From positions 248,001 to 312,000 of the forward strand of contig JANFOG010000004.1 in assembly GCA_024336345.1 (NCBI GenBank): a DNA stretch of 64,000 nt, in the 5' to 3' direction. The DNA is from Mariannaea sp. PMI_226. Its lineage: Eukaryota > Ascomycota > Sordariomycetes > Hypocreales > Nectriaceae. A program made the translations under genes and the position numbers. Shown here piece after piece: positions 51,165 through 62,818 of this stretch. The notes beneath the pieces were generated by a model. That model searched no databases, was not told the origin of the DNA, and saw nothing but the letters and a program-made list of their open reading frames with translations. Numbering within the stretch: the stretch's first letter is position 1; each line of letters starts with the position of its first letter.

Positions 51165-53333
51165 TCAGTCTCCTAAATCTCCCCAAAATTCCTTTAAATC
51201 TTCGGCCCTCCATCTGGTCCCCCACCCACTTTCTCTCTCGATCCTCTCCAACAGCTCCAGAATGGCCTTGTGCTCACTTGGGTGGCTCATACAACGCCCA
51301 GCGATCCACAGCGGCTGGATGCCATTCGTCCAGGCCCCGTGGTGGTCATTTGAGATACTAATCCCGCACACCTGCCTAGCATGCCAGAGGATACTTCGAG
51401 GCTTTGGAGCGAGCCTTACGGCCGGCGGCTGGTTTTGCAGCATGAGGATGGACGCTGTGTGATGGAGTTGGTTCCCAGATATGGCGGCTGGGTTGGAGAA
51501 AAGGATAGTGGGGAAGGGTGACGAACTGGAAGAAGGGATCGTCATGGTCGGGAGGAGGGGCGCTGGGCGCTGGTGATGCCAGTCGCATATGTATTTCCAA
51601 AGCTTCAACCAGCGAGCTCGGAACTTTGGGTCATTACGCGTGGGCGCTTGGAGAGTCTCGGACGGTAAAGGAGCCAGAAGGGCGAGAACTTGGGCAATCA
51701 AGTATACGGCGTAGTTGGCCCACTGCTCAAAATCTTTTGTCGACTTGAAATGTTCGACGTCAGCGTCTAGTGTCTGCTTAGACGCCCAGTGAGAAATGGG
51801 GATAAGAGTCTTGACAGAAGAGATGAGTCCACCGCAAACATCCATCCGAGCGAAGCACCAGAACAGAGCTTGGTCGGTGCCGCCGACAGTGCCATTGATG
51901 CCGACGGCTTCCATCAGGCTAGCACAGCCATCTAGATGTCTTTGCCAAGCCTTGGGCGAACAGCTCAGCATCTCCAGCACGCAAAGAATGACACACGTAG
52001 CAATCACGGCGGTACTTCGAGTAGGAAGGTCCGGGAGAAGCAGGTGAATAGCTTCCTGATACAGGGCAAGGCTTCGGTCGGTGGGCAAGGTTGTCTCTTT
52101 TAGCTCCAGCTGGCGTGCGGAAAGTGCCAACATGGAGTATCTAAGATGGCCGTGATCCTTCGCCATTGTGGGGAGCGTGTATTGGAAATGGCGATCTCTA
52201 TCGAACTTGTCCAGCCAGGGTGCAATTTCATCAAAATAATTCTTCCACAAGGCACATTCATTCTCTTCGGAAAGTAAAGTTGGTGCGCTCACAGGAATAG
52301 CTAGTGTCTGGAAGTCCGGCACGGTGACAGATTCTACGAACTCGTCTCTTATTACAGAGACATCATGGCCATTGTGGCTATGGATATCGTAACGCGGCGT
52401 TGTCGATCGCGTGGGTGCATTGGATCTTGTTTCTTGGATAAGATGATTCCGCAGTGTCGAATGCAGCTCGTGGTAAGCTGAGCCAGGGAGGAAGATGCCA
52501 TCTTCGGAGCTGCCTTCCGGAGTAAAGGCTTGCATCTGCTCCATGTAGGAATACTCGTTCATCATTTCAAGAGATATGGGGTCCATGGTGACTTGTTGTA
52601 GAGCTGGATCGATGTCGACGTGGGGTTGAACATGTGGTTGAGCATGAATATGGGCATGAAGATTGGCTTGCCCGCTTTGGCTGAGGTAGAGGAGGTTTGC
52701 AACGGCGCTCTCGGTCTGGCGCCGTGAAGCAGGAGAGGCATTGGGTATCACGGAGGATCTTTGCTGCCTTGCAAAGAAGGGACCAGTGTCTTGACGAGCA
52801 TTTTGGTTCAGGTTCGGTCGTACAACGTTGCGCCCTTTACAACCCAGTCAGAATGTCAGCAAGATATACTCCATCAATGACGACGTGAATTAGGAAAAAT
52901 AAGATTGCAGCAACGCACCATTGTTTCGCGACTCAGGATCCACGGTGTCGTCCTCGTCCGACTCCATCACGGGCGATGCGACATGGTAGTCGCTAATGAC
53001 ATCTTGCGTCACATCAAGGATCTCAAACTCCTTTGGCGGGCGCTTCTTGGCCATCTTCCGCATCGAGGGGTGCCTCTCGTCCAATCCCTGGGCATTCTCA
53101 GCACGGAAGGTAATCTTCAAACCCCATTCGCAGTGTTCGTCCCTGCGGTAGCATGTCCCACATGTCGGTCTTCCCTCGTCACACTTGCGCTTCTTGCGGC
53201 GGCAGTTGAGACAACCGGTCCGAGTCCTGGTGCGTTTCTTTGGGACTGCTGGAGCTGACGCTGAGGTGACCGCCACCGCTGTCGCTGTCGCCGACGTCGA
53301 CCTGGCAGACGGTCCCAGCCGTCGGTTGAGCAT
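51165..53333 (-). CDS. Zn(II)2Cys6 transcription factor
   Basis: Two exons (52919-53333 and 51165-52834) join at NN|GRNVVRPN to give 694 residues. The zinc cluster is complete: Cys41, 44, 51, 58, 61 and 68 (spacing 2-6-6-2-6) with the basic stretch RRKKRKC. It binds CGG-type DNA sites as a nuclear regulator. An acidic/Ser linker follows, then a Gln/His-rich region. A fungal_trans_2-like regulatory domain starts around ENECALWKNYFDEIAPWLDKFD, with LRYSMLALSARQLE and AWQRHLDGCASLMEAVG. The intron has GTGCGT and TAAAG ends with a CTGAC branch. It lies 563 bp from the kinase gene of the 54-63 kb block and may control that block; this is inferred from position. The start was taken at MLNRRLG; the frame upstream begins only with GTG. 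Confidence 0.9.
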
Positions 53334-53896
53334 ATTGGTCAATCGTAGCCGGAGAGGATAAGACACACAAGGAGGAGGGGGGTCTTCCTAAACGGGCGTT
53401 GATGTCGATTATGGGACTCCCGTGGAAAGATGTTGCGCCAGTGTCCAAGCGGGCGCGGAGTGAGAATGTGGAATGTGGAGATGAGCGACGAAAAGACGAG
53501 TGTTCTGGGTGTGGGAGGGGCAACTGTAGACGCCGCCAATCGCCCACACGTGGGGAATTATGACAGCAGGTCAACTAGCTCCCCTACCTACGGCGCCTAA
53601 GCTAGGTAATTAATTACCTGAGTCGCGGGCGGAGCTTCGCTATGAGTTGCACCTCTTCACCTCCACTTGTTTCGAGAAGGCTGGGTAACGCAACCCATTG
53701 ATTTCCACATTAAACTGAGGCGCTCTCGGTACTTGCTGTTAGGGAGTTTAATCAACTGATATCCAATCCTGTGACAGTATTGATCATTACCTGAATTGAT
53801 TATTCCCCGTTCACGCAAGTGAAAATGGCCGCTTACAGATGCCCGTCACTAACGCGCGGCCTGCTAATTAACATCGACCGACCCTCAAAGGAGAGT
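53334..53896. other. Intergenic region between regulator and kinase
   Basis: The promoter of the zinc-cluster gene and 3' flank of the Dak kinase gene. It has palindrome-like CTACCTACGGCG and AGCTAGGTAATTAATTACCT (about 53583-53620). No gene is seen. Confidence 0.55.
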
Positions 53897-56147
53897 CTAC
53901 AGCTTCAATGCCTCCTCAACTCCCCGCAGAATGCTCACCACCCCCAGCGCGCCTGGATCGGGAATCCCGCCCTCCTCATCAAACCGCTCTTGGCCGACAT
54001 AGCTCGCCCGTCCCAGCGCCGCCACCATCCGCCGTGTGCTGTCTGCACCTTTTCGTGCCTCTGCCACGGCGCTTTCCAGGGTGCTCTGAGATCCTGCTCC
54101 GTCCCCTTCACCTCGCTGGCCAAAGGCCTGTACGAAGGGTATCAGAGCATCCATCAGAGTGCGATGGCCGGTGCGAGCGGGCGTGTATCGACAGAGCTCG
54201 TCCAAGCCACCCCGTAGCGAATCACGTAGAAGATCCACGATGACAGCTTGGCTTGGTGATGCCGAGGTGAGCTGCGTCAGTCGGTTGGCAACGGCGTTGA
54301 GGAAGATGGCGTACAGAGCGCCTGAAGTTCCACCCATGCTTCTTTCAGCGGTTGAAGCGGTTCGACGGAAGAAAAGACCGATATCAAGAGTCTCAGTCTC
54401 GTCGTTTTGGAATTCCTTGACCAGGCCTATCGGAAAAGAGTCGCATAAGCGTTAGCTGGGTAATATAGTGCCATGTGCACTTCCCTCAAACGGGCTCACC
54501 ATTGATTCCATTTAGTAACGTCTCTCCACAGTCACCATCCCCAGCAAGTGTGTCGTACGCAGTGATTTTAGGTTCATCTTCAGTTGTTGTCTTCTGGACT
54601 GAGTCGAGAATAGCCTTGATCAACGATGTCGGAACTTTGTTATGTACGATATCAGGTCAGTACTTCATGCAAGCGGAGACTAAGGAGACACACGAGGAAC
54701 TTTTATGCCAAACTTACCCTTGACGCCAATCTCAATATCATCCAGCTCTTCTGTAAGTCCCTCCGTGCCTCGTTTCGATACCATCTCGGCACTCGTGGCC
54801 CATCCGTGAATAGACCGGGGCCAAGCTGGTGCTGTCGTTGGCTCATCCAGAAGGTGCGTCAGTTCATCGTCCAGTTGAAGCAGTGATATAGAGAAGCCAG
54901 GACCATCGAGCGATGTAACAAAGGTGCCTACAAGACTTCTATCAATATGGATTTGGCGCTCCCCCAGCTGCCGCACAACCTCGTCTGCTATCACACCCAG
55001 CTCTAGCACACTCAGTCCGCCCAAGTTGTTGACCATTAGCGCCACTCTCTGTCCGCCTTGGGGCTGCCACATGTTGGTCTTTGGTCGGAACATTATGTCC
55101 AAGGACTTCTGGACTGTCGTCTCTAGGCTGGAAATCGTCTCGCGTTTCACGCCTGGTTCGTTGTGGATGCCCATGCCATACTCCAGCTGATCATGGGGAA
55201 GAGATTCCTGTTGGCTTCGTCCAGGGACGCTACATCGGTCGAGACTGGCAGCGACGGTGGCCATCTGCGAGGCAGCCTTGGTTGCGACCGCAGTGACTTC
55301 GTCGAGGGAGGCCCTATATAGGAGAAATAATTACTATCGTTAGCTACCAATGCTCCATCTCGAGTTGGAAATGAGGTGAGGGTTCAGGCTCATAGAAGTT
55401 ACCCTTTGGCTGCCTTGGCTCCAGCAATCTTGTGCACGAATACAACTCCAGCAAGTCCTCGCTGCCCAACCAGCGAGTTGCCTTCGACCGAGACGTCTTC
55501 ACCCACAATGACCATGTTGACATTCTGATGGACAGCTTTTGCTTTCTCGGCTGCCAATCCAAAGTTGAGCTTGTCGCCGGTATAGTTCTTGACGATCAAC
55601 AAGGTCCTGTTTTTGTTATGTGCGTATCAGTCAGCCTGGAACATTTCCCATACGGTGCACTTCCACTCTCACCCCCCCAACGCAATCTGTGCTTCCTTAC
55701 CCCTTAGACGATTTTACGGTCTTCAATCCGGCCAGAATCTGCGAGGCTGATGGCGAGGCAAAGATTTCACCAGCGACAACTACGTCCAGCGCACCTTCGC
55801 CTAAGTATCCTGCATGCGCTGGTTCATGGCCAGAGCCGCCTCCGGAGACCAAGACTACCTTGTCGCCATTTTCGGCTGTACTTTGACGGTAGAGGACTTT
55901 CGGTCATTAAAATTAGCTTAGAATTCTATATCTTTGGTCGCGCGCGTAGTGGTGGTTTGACTCCCAAGTTCTCACCTTTCTCGGATGCAATGAGACTCAA
56001 CGAAGGGTCGTTGAGCATGCAGCTTCGTAGTGTTCGCTCGACTGGGTTCGCCACCCCATTGATAAAACTCTTGCCTGTGCAGCCTTAATTTCAGCAACAA
56101 TTAACCACACTCAGATGACAATAGTGTAGGTACTTACCCAAGGTCAT
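53897..56147 (-). CDS. dak1: Dihydroxyacetone kinase (Dak family)
   Basis: Seven exons (56138-56147, 55976-56074, 55701-55896, 55403-55606, 54718-55313, 54500-54634, 53897-54426) join in frame to 589 residues, the usual length for fungal ATP-dependent DAK. The DhaK half has [17 protein letters not shown] (residues 55-71) and [12 protein letters not shown], whose His220 is the residue that covalently holds the ketose in the family. [12 protein letters not shown] follows. The DhaL half has [13 protein letters not shown] (Asp396, Asp401 and Asp403 bind Mg-ATP) and [13 protein letters not shown]. It phosphorylates dihydroxyacetone or a related short ketose such as erythrulose; which cannot be read from sequence. 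Exon 1 codes for only three codons plus one base (MTLG|KSFING). It is transcribed away from the sugar-porter gene, sharing a 1.4-kb promoter region. Confidence 0.92.
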
Positions 56148-57560
56148 GATGTCTTTTGTTCTGTCTAAACTGTCAAGTTGCAGTGCTGGAGGTTCAATAA
56201 GCACACAGAAGTTTTCAGGATTACAAAAAGGGGGAAGACTTCTCTATAATTATCTGGTATCTGCTGCGCATAAATGATATAGTAAAACATACATTGTCTC
56301 CCTGTTTGTGCATTGTTTTATCAATACCTTGAGCTATTCCCATGGGCGTTTCGCCTTGCCTCTTTCGATGCCTCCTATGAAGCCCCTCTCTACCGAGAGC
56401 ACCAAGAGATGGTTATTGCGGGGTGACTCTGATGAATTGCCACACCCCCTCCTCCACTCAACTACTCCCTTCCTGTCGCCCTTTTTTCCACACACGCCTT
56501 TTGAAGATACGCCCAAGACTAGGCTCGAAAATGTTAGCTGGGTCGGCTGTCGGGCGATGTTAAAAAAAGAAAAGAAAAAAAAATCAATTGTTGGAAATGT
56601 GCCCAAACAGCTATGTAGAGAGAGCGAGGGTAAAATAAGCGGACACGCGGCTACAGCTTCCCAGGCCTCTCCCGTGTCGCGTGGAAATGCCTCACGAGCA
56701 ACAAGAGTCATGCCAAATCGTATCAATTCCCAATCCCAACCTCAGATATTGTTGGGTACAATCACTGCAATGCCACTTATTATGTCACTCCCTGTCGAAA
56801 CCAGACTTGGCTGTCTCATACCACCACCTACTCAGCTTCGGTGCACGGCTCACTTCGCTTCGAGTTGACTTGCGTGGTAGAGTAAGAGTAAGCCGATATC
56901 AAAAGAAAGAAAACAGGAAAAAAAAGTGATCGGAATAACCATATTGAGAGGCTTTGAGGCCGCCATCACTTGCCTTCCTTGCACAGTACCGTCATGAATT
57001 GAACTATTTCGCTTGGGAATGCCTTTGTTGCTCCCAATCCCGTAACTTCAAGGTTTTTTGTTCCATTCCCCCTTCTCATCCAGGCTATGTCCAATGTCCA
57101 TTGACGCTTCAAGCTCTGTAGCATTCAAACCCCAGATCTTCTTGCTTGTTGCCGTTTCTGGCCGCATCCAAATGCTTTACTCCCCAGTTTCCAGGCATCG
57201 CTGTTCCCGAAAGAATACTTTAATTATCGTTCTTGTTCATTGTCTTCTTATGGGGAATGGAAGCGAAATCCGGGGGAAGAAAGTATTGAACTCTCCTGTA
57301 TCGGAGTGTGGGGAAGGGAGGTGGAAGAGTTGTCGCCACTCCTGAGTACCTGAGTAGATTTCTATACATACCTACATTTATATACCAATATATATATAAG
57401 GATGTCATCATCCCTCCTGTGAATAACCTCGTTGGCAACAATCAAGATCTTATCCAACAGTCTTCTTCTCCTTCTTCTGCCAAAAAAAGAGGAGTTGCTG
57501 GTTTCTCGTCATATCCTCGCCACTCCCCCTCTGACAGCGTCTTGTGGTGTCTTGGTCGCC
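56148..57560. promoter_or_regulatory. Divergent promoter region, Dak kinase / sugar porter
   Basis: The two start codons face away from each other across 1.4 kb. SYGGRG matches (possible CreA sites) occur at 57182-57187 (minus strand), 57270-57275 and 57308-57313, clustered near the porter. Such a short degenerate motif is expected by chance too. A plus-strand frame at 56308-56868 has no domain and was not accepted. Confidence 0.4.
57182..57313. promoter_or_regulatory. Three possible CreA-type motifs
   Basis: CTGGGG (minus, 57182-57187), CCGGGG (57270-57275) and GTGGGG (57308-57313) fit SYGGRG. Paired sites within 130 bp are typical of carbon-repressed genes, but the motif is short. Confidence 0.3.
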
Positions 57561-59380
57561 ATGACTTTTCTCATCGGAAAGCCCCTCGACTGGGCCATCA
57601 CCGCAGCCGCGGGCTCGGGCTTCTTACTCTTTGGTTACGACCAGGGCGTCATGTCCGGCCTGCTGACTGGCGATGCCTTCACAGCCCAGTTCCCGGAGAT
57701 TGACACCACGCACAAGGGCAGCGGAAGCTCCTCGCTGCAGGGCACCGTCGTGGCCATCTATGAGATCGGGTGCTTCTTTGGCGCCATCTTCTGTCTCCTG
57801 GCCGGCGAGCGGTTGGGCCGTCGAATGTGCATCCTTATCGGCTGCGTAGTTTTGAGTATCGGGGCTGCTCTTCAAGCATCTGCCTATGGTATCCCCCAGC
57901 TCATTGTCGGGCGTGTTGTAGCTGGTCTCGGAAATGGCATGAACACAAGCACAATCCGTAAGTGTTTTCCCATTTCCTCAAGTTTTTATTCTTGAAAATT
58001 ACTATGTAATAACAATTTGGGAAACTCTCCCTTAAAGCTGTCTGGCATTCCGAGTTGATCAGTGCCAAAAACCGCGGTCGGGGACTAGCCATCGAGCTCG
58101 CCATCAACATCTTCGGCGTCATGATGGCCTACTGGGTCGACTACGGCATGTCATACGTCCAGAACGAATCTCAGTTCCGCTTCCCCCTTGCTCTACAAAT
58201 TCTCTTCGCCATCATCACCTTTGCCCTCATGCTAGCCTTACCAGAGTCTCCTCGATGGTTAGTTGCTCACGACCGTCACGACGAGGCTCGGGAGATTCTC
58301 TGGGCTGTGCGACCCGACGCCCAGCAGATAAACAAGGAGAACGCTTCCATCAGTCAGAGTCTTGCCGAGATCCAGCATGCCATCCGTGAGGAGCGTGAAG
58401 CAGCTCAGAGTAGTAGTTACAAGGCTATGCTAAAGAATGGAGAGCAAAAGTTCTTTTACCGCACTCTTTTGGGAGTCGGCGGCCAGTTTATGCAGCAGTT
58501 GAGTGGTATCAATCTCATCACCTATGTAAGTCCCCCCCCTCTCTCTTTTCTTATTTCGGTTCGTGGTGGACCTTCCAGCTGTCACATCCAAGGCAGTGCT
58601 GATATTTGAGATATGTAGTATGCACCGGTCATCTTTGAGACCTCCGTTGGTTTGTCCCCCAATTTGTCCCTTCTTTTGGCTGGATTCAACGGAGTCGCGT
58701 ACTTTCTCTCATCCCTGATTCCTATTTGGATCATCGATCGACTGGGTCGGAGAAAGCTCATGATGTTTGCCGCTGCTGGACAATGTGCGTGCATGGCCAT
58801 CCTCGCTGGTACTGTGTCTGACGGAGGCGCACCGGCCGGTATTGTTGCAACGGTGATGCTCTTCCTGTTCAACTTCTTCTTTGCAGTTGGTCTTCTGGCT
58901 ATCCCTTGGTTGCGTAAGTCTCAATCTTTCTCCATATTTCTATCTCTTTCTGGCCCTTTTCCCTTCTTCCCTTGTGTCGCACTGTCAATAAACTAATTCA
59001 TTCGTTTGAACCTCCCAGTACCCGCCGAATACGCGCCCCTTGCCATCCGAACTCGAGCAGCTGCTCTCGCCACCGCATCAAACTGGATCTTCACCTTCCT
59101 CGTCGTTGAGATCACACCCGTTTCTATCAATAGCATCGGCTGGAAGACTTACATCTACTTCTCCATCTTCAACTTCTTCTTCCTGCCCATGATCTACTTC
59201 TTTTACCCCGAGACCCGATTCTTGTCCCTCGAGCAGATCGACAAGCTATTCACCGGCGACAAGATTCTGCTTCACTGGGATAGAAGCATGGGCGTCCCTG
59301 GAGACTTGCCTGACAAGGGGGATGTTGAAGGTGCTGATGCGGAGCACGAGGAGAAGACAACGCTGAGCGACTCTCAATAG
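57561..59380 (+). CDS. MFS sugar/polyol:H+ symporter, STL1-like
   Basis: Four exons (57561-57957, 58038-58525, 58619-58913, 59019-59380) join in frame to 513 residues. Signatures: GFLLFGYDQGVMSGLLTG in helix 1, ERLGRRMCILIG between helices 2 and 3, GRVVAGLGNGMNTSTIPVWHSEL rebuilt across intron 1, PESPRWLVAHDR at the centre, QQLSGINLITYYAPVIFE across intron 2 and YPETRFLSLEQIDKLF at the end. The ordering GYDQG...GNGMNTSTIPVWHSE matches the STL1/lactose-permease branch of fungal sugar porters, whose yeast member carries glycerol with protons. Glycerol or another polyol is therefore a candidate substrate. The partner Dak kinase next door supports this, but it remains inference. A frame extends upstream to 57432 without an ATG; the start is MTFLIGKPLDW. 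Confidence 0.9.
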
Positions 59381-59581
59381 ATGAGTTTCCAATGCAAAGA
59401 AACCCCGTTTCTTTTTCCAAGAAAACTGTTCGGTAGCTGTGGGTGAGACCTTCTTTTCAAACTAAATATTTTATTTTATTGGCTCTATTAGAGCTTGACA
59501 TGATGAGACTGGAGGGGGTAATCAAAACTCGTTTAGATCTAGCGTTTTCTAGATAGCAGGCTATTGTCATCAAAATCTCGT

Positions 59582-60916
59582 CTAGGAATCAGAATCATCA
59601 ACAATACGGCGAAATAGGCTCCTTCGCTTGGGCTTCTCCTTTCTTTTCCTCTCTGTTTCCCGCTCTGCCATCCAAGCTTGCATCTCCATGCACTTTTTCT
59701 CCATGTCCTGATCTGTCAAGAAGCCTCGCCCACCATCAGGCGCGGTGTCCTTGTCCTCTGACCCGCTGTATGAGCCCTCAGTAACGCCCAGCGTCTCGCA
59801 AAGGCCCTCAGATTTGTCCATTAACCACGTGCCGTATCGAAGTCCATCTCGCCAATGCGGGGGCAGCGCCTTGAAGCCAAGGTATGAGCCTAACAGTGCA
59901 CCAGCAAAGCAAGCGTTTGTGTCGGCATCGCCACCCTCCATAGTAAGGTCGGTGATGAGGCGCTCGAAAATTGCGAGCTGTTCACGGAGCTTGTTTGAGG
60001 AGTTCATCTGCCGCATAGCAAGACGCAGCAGCAGGATACCTGACCCGAAGCATTTATAGACAAAGCCAATTTTGCAGCTGTCGTCCAGTTCGAGGTCCGC
60101 CAACGTCTTGGCTGTCGCATGAACATTGAACTCGTCTATATTTAGTGAGGGCTCGTCCTTTCTCTCGGGGTCTTTGAGCTCCTCTTGTCGACGAGCGGAA
60201 TACCATTTGCATCCTCGATCAATCATGGCATCAAGGTCGCTCTCGTTGCTGATCTCCCCGCGAACCAGACCTCGGACAAGAGCAGTGCCGACAACACAGG
60301 AGACAATGCATTTTGGGTCGACATGGGTTACCACAGAGTAATTGGCAGCTACCTCAAACGTCTCTTCTATCGTCTTGTTCAGACACATGAGCCCGAGGGG
60401 GTGTGTTCGCATCAAGCTTCCATTGGGTGCTGCATTGTATTTCCCCTTTACCCAATGGTAACGTGCGGTCTTCTCCGGTTCATCGAGATACCCCTTGCTT
60501 CTCACGACAGCACCGACGGTGCGTCCCAGACCCAGAGGCAGAGTGTCCAGTGCCCGGAGTCCCATGCGTACCCAGACGGACAGCCTCGAGGCAAAATCCA
60601 GGGGATCCATTTGTTTACCGTTGCTATGCAGGAACGAGAGCAAGATTAACATCGCGTGGTCGGTGTCGTCTGTCCATTCTCCCGGACGATGAAAGTCTCT
60701 GTGGCGGTCACGCCGAAACGGTGTCGCCTGGTCTGCGGGGAGCAAAGTGAAAGATCTGGAAGGGTACGCCTGAGCAGAGAGGTCGGCGTTGAGAAATTCA
60801 GTGTAGAGGCCGATAGCATCTCCGAGAGCAGAACCGAAGAGGCATCCGACGATGCGATCGTGGAGCGCATCTTTGGCCAGGGATTGGGTAGCCTGTTGGG
60901 ATAGTGTTTCCGTCAT
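59582..60916 (-). CDS. ADP-ribosylglycohydrolase (ARH/DraG-like)
   Basis: A single-exon frame of 444 residues. The family removes ADP-ribose from proteins or small molecules with two Mg ions. Metal-site motifs visible: GCLFGSALGDAIGLYTEF near residues 24-44, GEWTDDTDHAMLILLSFL (the TDDT acidic triad) and GGDADTNACFAGALLGSYLGF (the C-terminal D-x-DTN site). This is the canonical order for ARH folds. The C-terminus is basic (KRKEKPKRRSLFRR). It lies convergent to the sugar porter with about 200 bp between stops. In other fungi similar single-exon ARH genes occur next to carbohydrate genes, possibly acting on ADP-sugars, but the substrate here is unknown. The start is ATG at 60916. Confidence 0.92.
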   Translation of the reverse strand: MTETLSQQATQSLAKDALHDRIVGCLFGSALGDAIGLYTEFLNADLSAQAYPSRSFTLLPADQATPFRRDRHRDFHRPGEWTDDTDHAMLILLSFLHSNGKQMDPLDFASRLSVWVRMGLRALDTLPLGLGRTVGAVVRSKGYLDEPEKTARYHWVKGKYNAAPNGSLMRTHPLGLMCLNKTIEETFEVAANYSVVTHVDPKCIVSCVVGTALVRGLVRGEISNESDLDAMIDRGCKWYSARRQEELKDPERKDEPSLNIDEFNVHATAKTLADLELDDSCKIGFVYKCFGSGILLLRLAMRQMNSSNKLREQLAIFERLITDLTMEGGDADTNACFAGALLGSYLGFKALPPHWRDGLRYGTWLMDKSEGLCETLGVTEGSYSGSEDKDTAPDGGRGFLTDQDMEKKCMEMQAWMAERETERKRKEKPKRRSLFRRIVDDSDS

Positions 60917-61776
60917 TGGTTGGGTATGTGTGTAAGTGTATCTCTGTGTAGGTAGGTAGTGGGTGAGATGGTATCAGCAGATCTGGTGAATTCACAGAGA
61001 GAACGAAGAGGGATAAATTTCTATCATTAATGCAGCAAAGGTTGAATTGTTATAGATGTTCTTCACAGTAGGTAAATAGCTAACGGAGGCCCAGAAGGGT
61101 CCATGGCAAGGCATCCGTGAAACATCAACCACACTGCCACTGCCTCTGGCGAATTGAGGCTGACGGTCACGCTAGGCACCAATAGTTGGTCTTGGTATGT
61201 GGCAGTGGTGACGCCACATTCCCCGGTTGCGTTGAGTCAGCAGGTTTCCAGCCACTAGTTGAGGTGAGGTAGTCTAGCTTGTCTTCTCAGCCAAGATGCG
61301 CAAGAGCGCCATGAAACTAGATTAATTCGGGTGCCTGAAGCTATTAATGTAGTGTGGTTGATTTTTAGTTGTTTATTTTTGTTTGTTTGCTTTGTGTGGC
61401 TGTCTCATTGGTTGTTTCTTGGGTGCATATCCAGTTCAATTCGTCTGCCCACTCTGCGTAAATTGCAGTCTGTTTCATTGTTCACACTGTTGGGGTCCAG
61501 TAGACGATAAGTCTTCTCATTTTGGCTCTAAAAGAGCACAAAACAGGCTCTCTCGAGGTATTCATATGTCGGTTTAAAACATAGGTCGGTTTTACACATA
61601 TGTAAGTTAGGTACTGTACCTACTAGCACTACCGACAAGTAGTTGGCATATACAACGGACATAAAGGAACGATCCCGGCTTGATGTATGATGCATACCAT
61701 TCTCAATTAGCAAATAATACCACTGTTCTATTTTATTTTCCTTTTTCATCTAGTATTTTCATAAATCCTTGTCTGT
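60917..61776. other. Intergenic region
   Basis: The promoter of the ARH gene and 3' flank of the dehydrogenase gene. AGGTAGGTAG tracts (about 60949-60958) are present. A CT-box and GT-rich segment occur near 61370-61400. No gene is seen. Confidence 0.55.
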
Positions 61777-62818
61777 CTAGGCAGATGCACAGTGTCCTCC
61801 ATCAACCCGAATATCCGCGCCGTGAACAAACGAAGCACCCTCAGACAAGAGGAAGACGGCGGGGGCCTTGAAGTCCTCTGGCACACCAAGACGGCCTAGC
61901 AGAGCACCCGCCATCCACGTCTTTTCCACCTCGGGGTCCTCTGCAAGAAGCTGATCTGTCATGGCGGTTCGAATATACTATTATCATATTAGCCGAGCCC
62001 TTTTTTCCCTTTTGTTTTCTTGTACCGTAAGGAAATCACGAGTATGCGATGGAACAGAAAAAAAAAATAGAGAACAGGCACTTACACCAGGAGACAGTGT
62101 ATTAACTCGGATGCCATATTTGCCCCATTCCTGAGCAACAGATCGACACATTTGCTGAACAGCAGCCTTGCTTGTGTTGTACGCCGTACAAGAAAGACCC
62201 TGCATTTCACTGTTAATCACTTTGAACGGTAGAACCAAGGGGAAAAGAGAGTAGACTTACTCGGTTGGCAATGTTTCCAGACATGCTCGAGATAATCACA
62301 ATGCTTCCCTGTCTCTTGCTGTCCCGCAGCTCTCTAGCCGCATACTTGCACGTATTGAACACGCCGGTGACATTGACCCTCATTATTCTCTCAAAGTCGG
62401 CCGCTGGGTAGTCAAACGCGGGCATCTGTTGTTGAATGCCGGCGCAAGCAATTGTTCCCCAGAAGGGTGCTCCGTTGACCTCCGCCTCCGCTGTGGCCGC
62501 CTTCATGGCTTCCTCTACGGACGACTCGGCCGTGACGTCGCATTGTCTATACGTCGCGGAAGCACCGGTGGAGGCAGCAATCTTGCTGAGGAGCGCCCAT
62601 TCCTCTGCGGAGGGCGACGGGAGGATGTCGAGACACACGACGCTGCCGCCGGCCTCGACAACGGCTGTGGCTAGGGTGATGCCAAGGCCGCGGGCACCGC
62701 CAGTGATGACAATCGTCTTTCCCTCGAGGGAGAAGAGCTTGGGAGTCGCAGCCTTAGATGTAGGCAGGGACTTTGCCTCGCGGGGTGTGTAGACTTCGGT
62801 GTTGATACCAGGCGCCAT
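61777..62818 (-). CDS. Short-chain dehydrogenase (polyol/ketose reductase type)
   Basis: Three exons (62261-62818, 62086-62199, 61777-61977), all phase 0, give 290 residues. Cofactor site TGGARGLG (residues 39-46), a CAGI segment in place of NNAG, the catalytic Ser in SSMSG (about 177-181), and Tyr193/Lys197 in AYNTSK rebuilt at intron 1 are all present. VNTLSPGYIRTAM spans intron 2 and the end is RVDGGHCASA. The order and the motif SxMSGNIANR fit fungal NAD(P)H dehydrogenases acting on polyols and ketoses (sorbose, xylulose, arabinitol or mannitol reductases). The exact substrate is not readable. It oxidises or reduces a sugar alcohol in the cytosol by inference. It stands beside the ARH, porter and Dak genes, which together suggest one pathway. 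The start is ATG at 62818. Confidence 0.9.

Noticed and set aside
56308..56868. A 186-codon plus-strand frame in the Dak/porter promoter
   Set aside because: Contains an A-homopolymer-coded Lys run, lacks a domain and sits in a divergent promoter.
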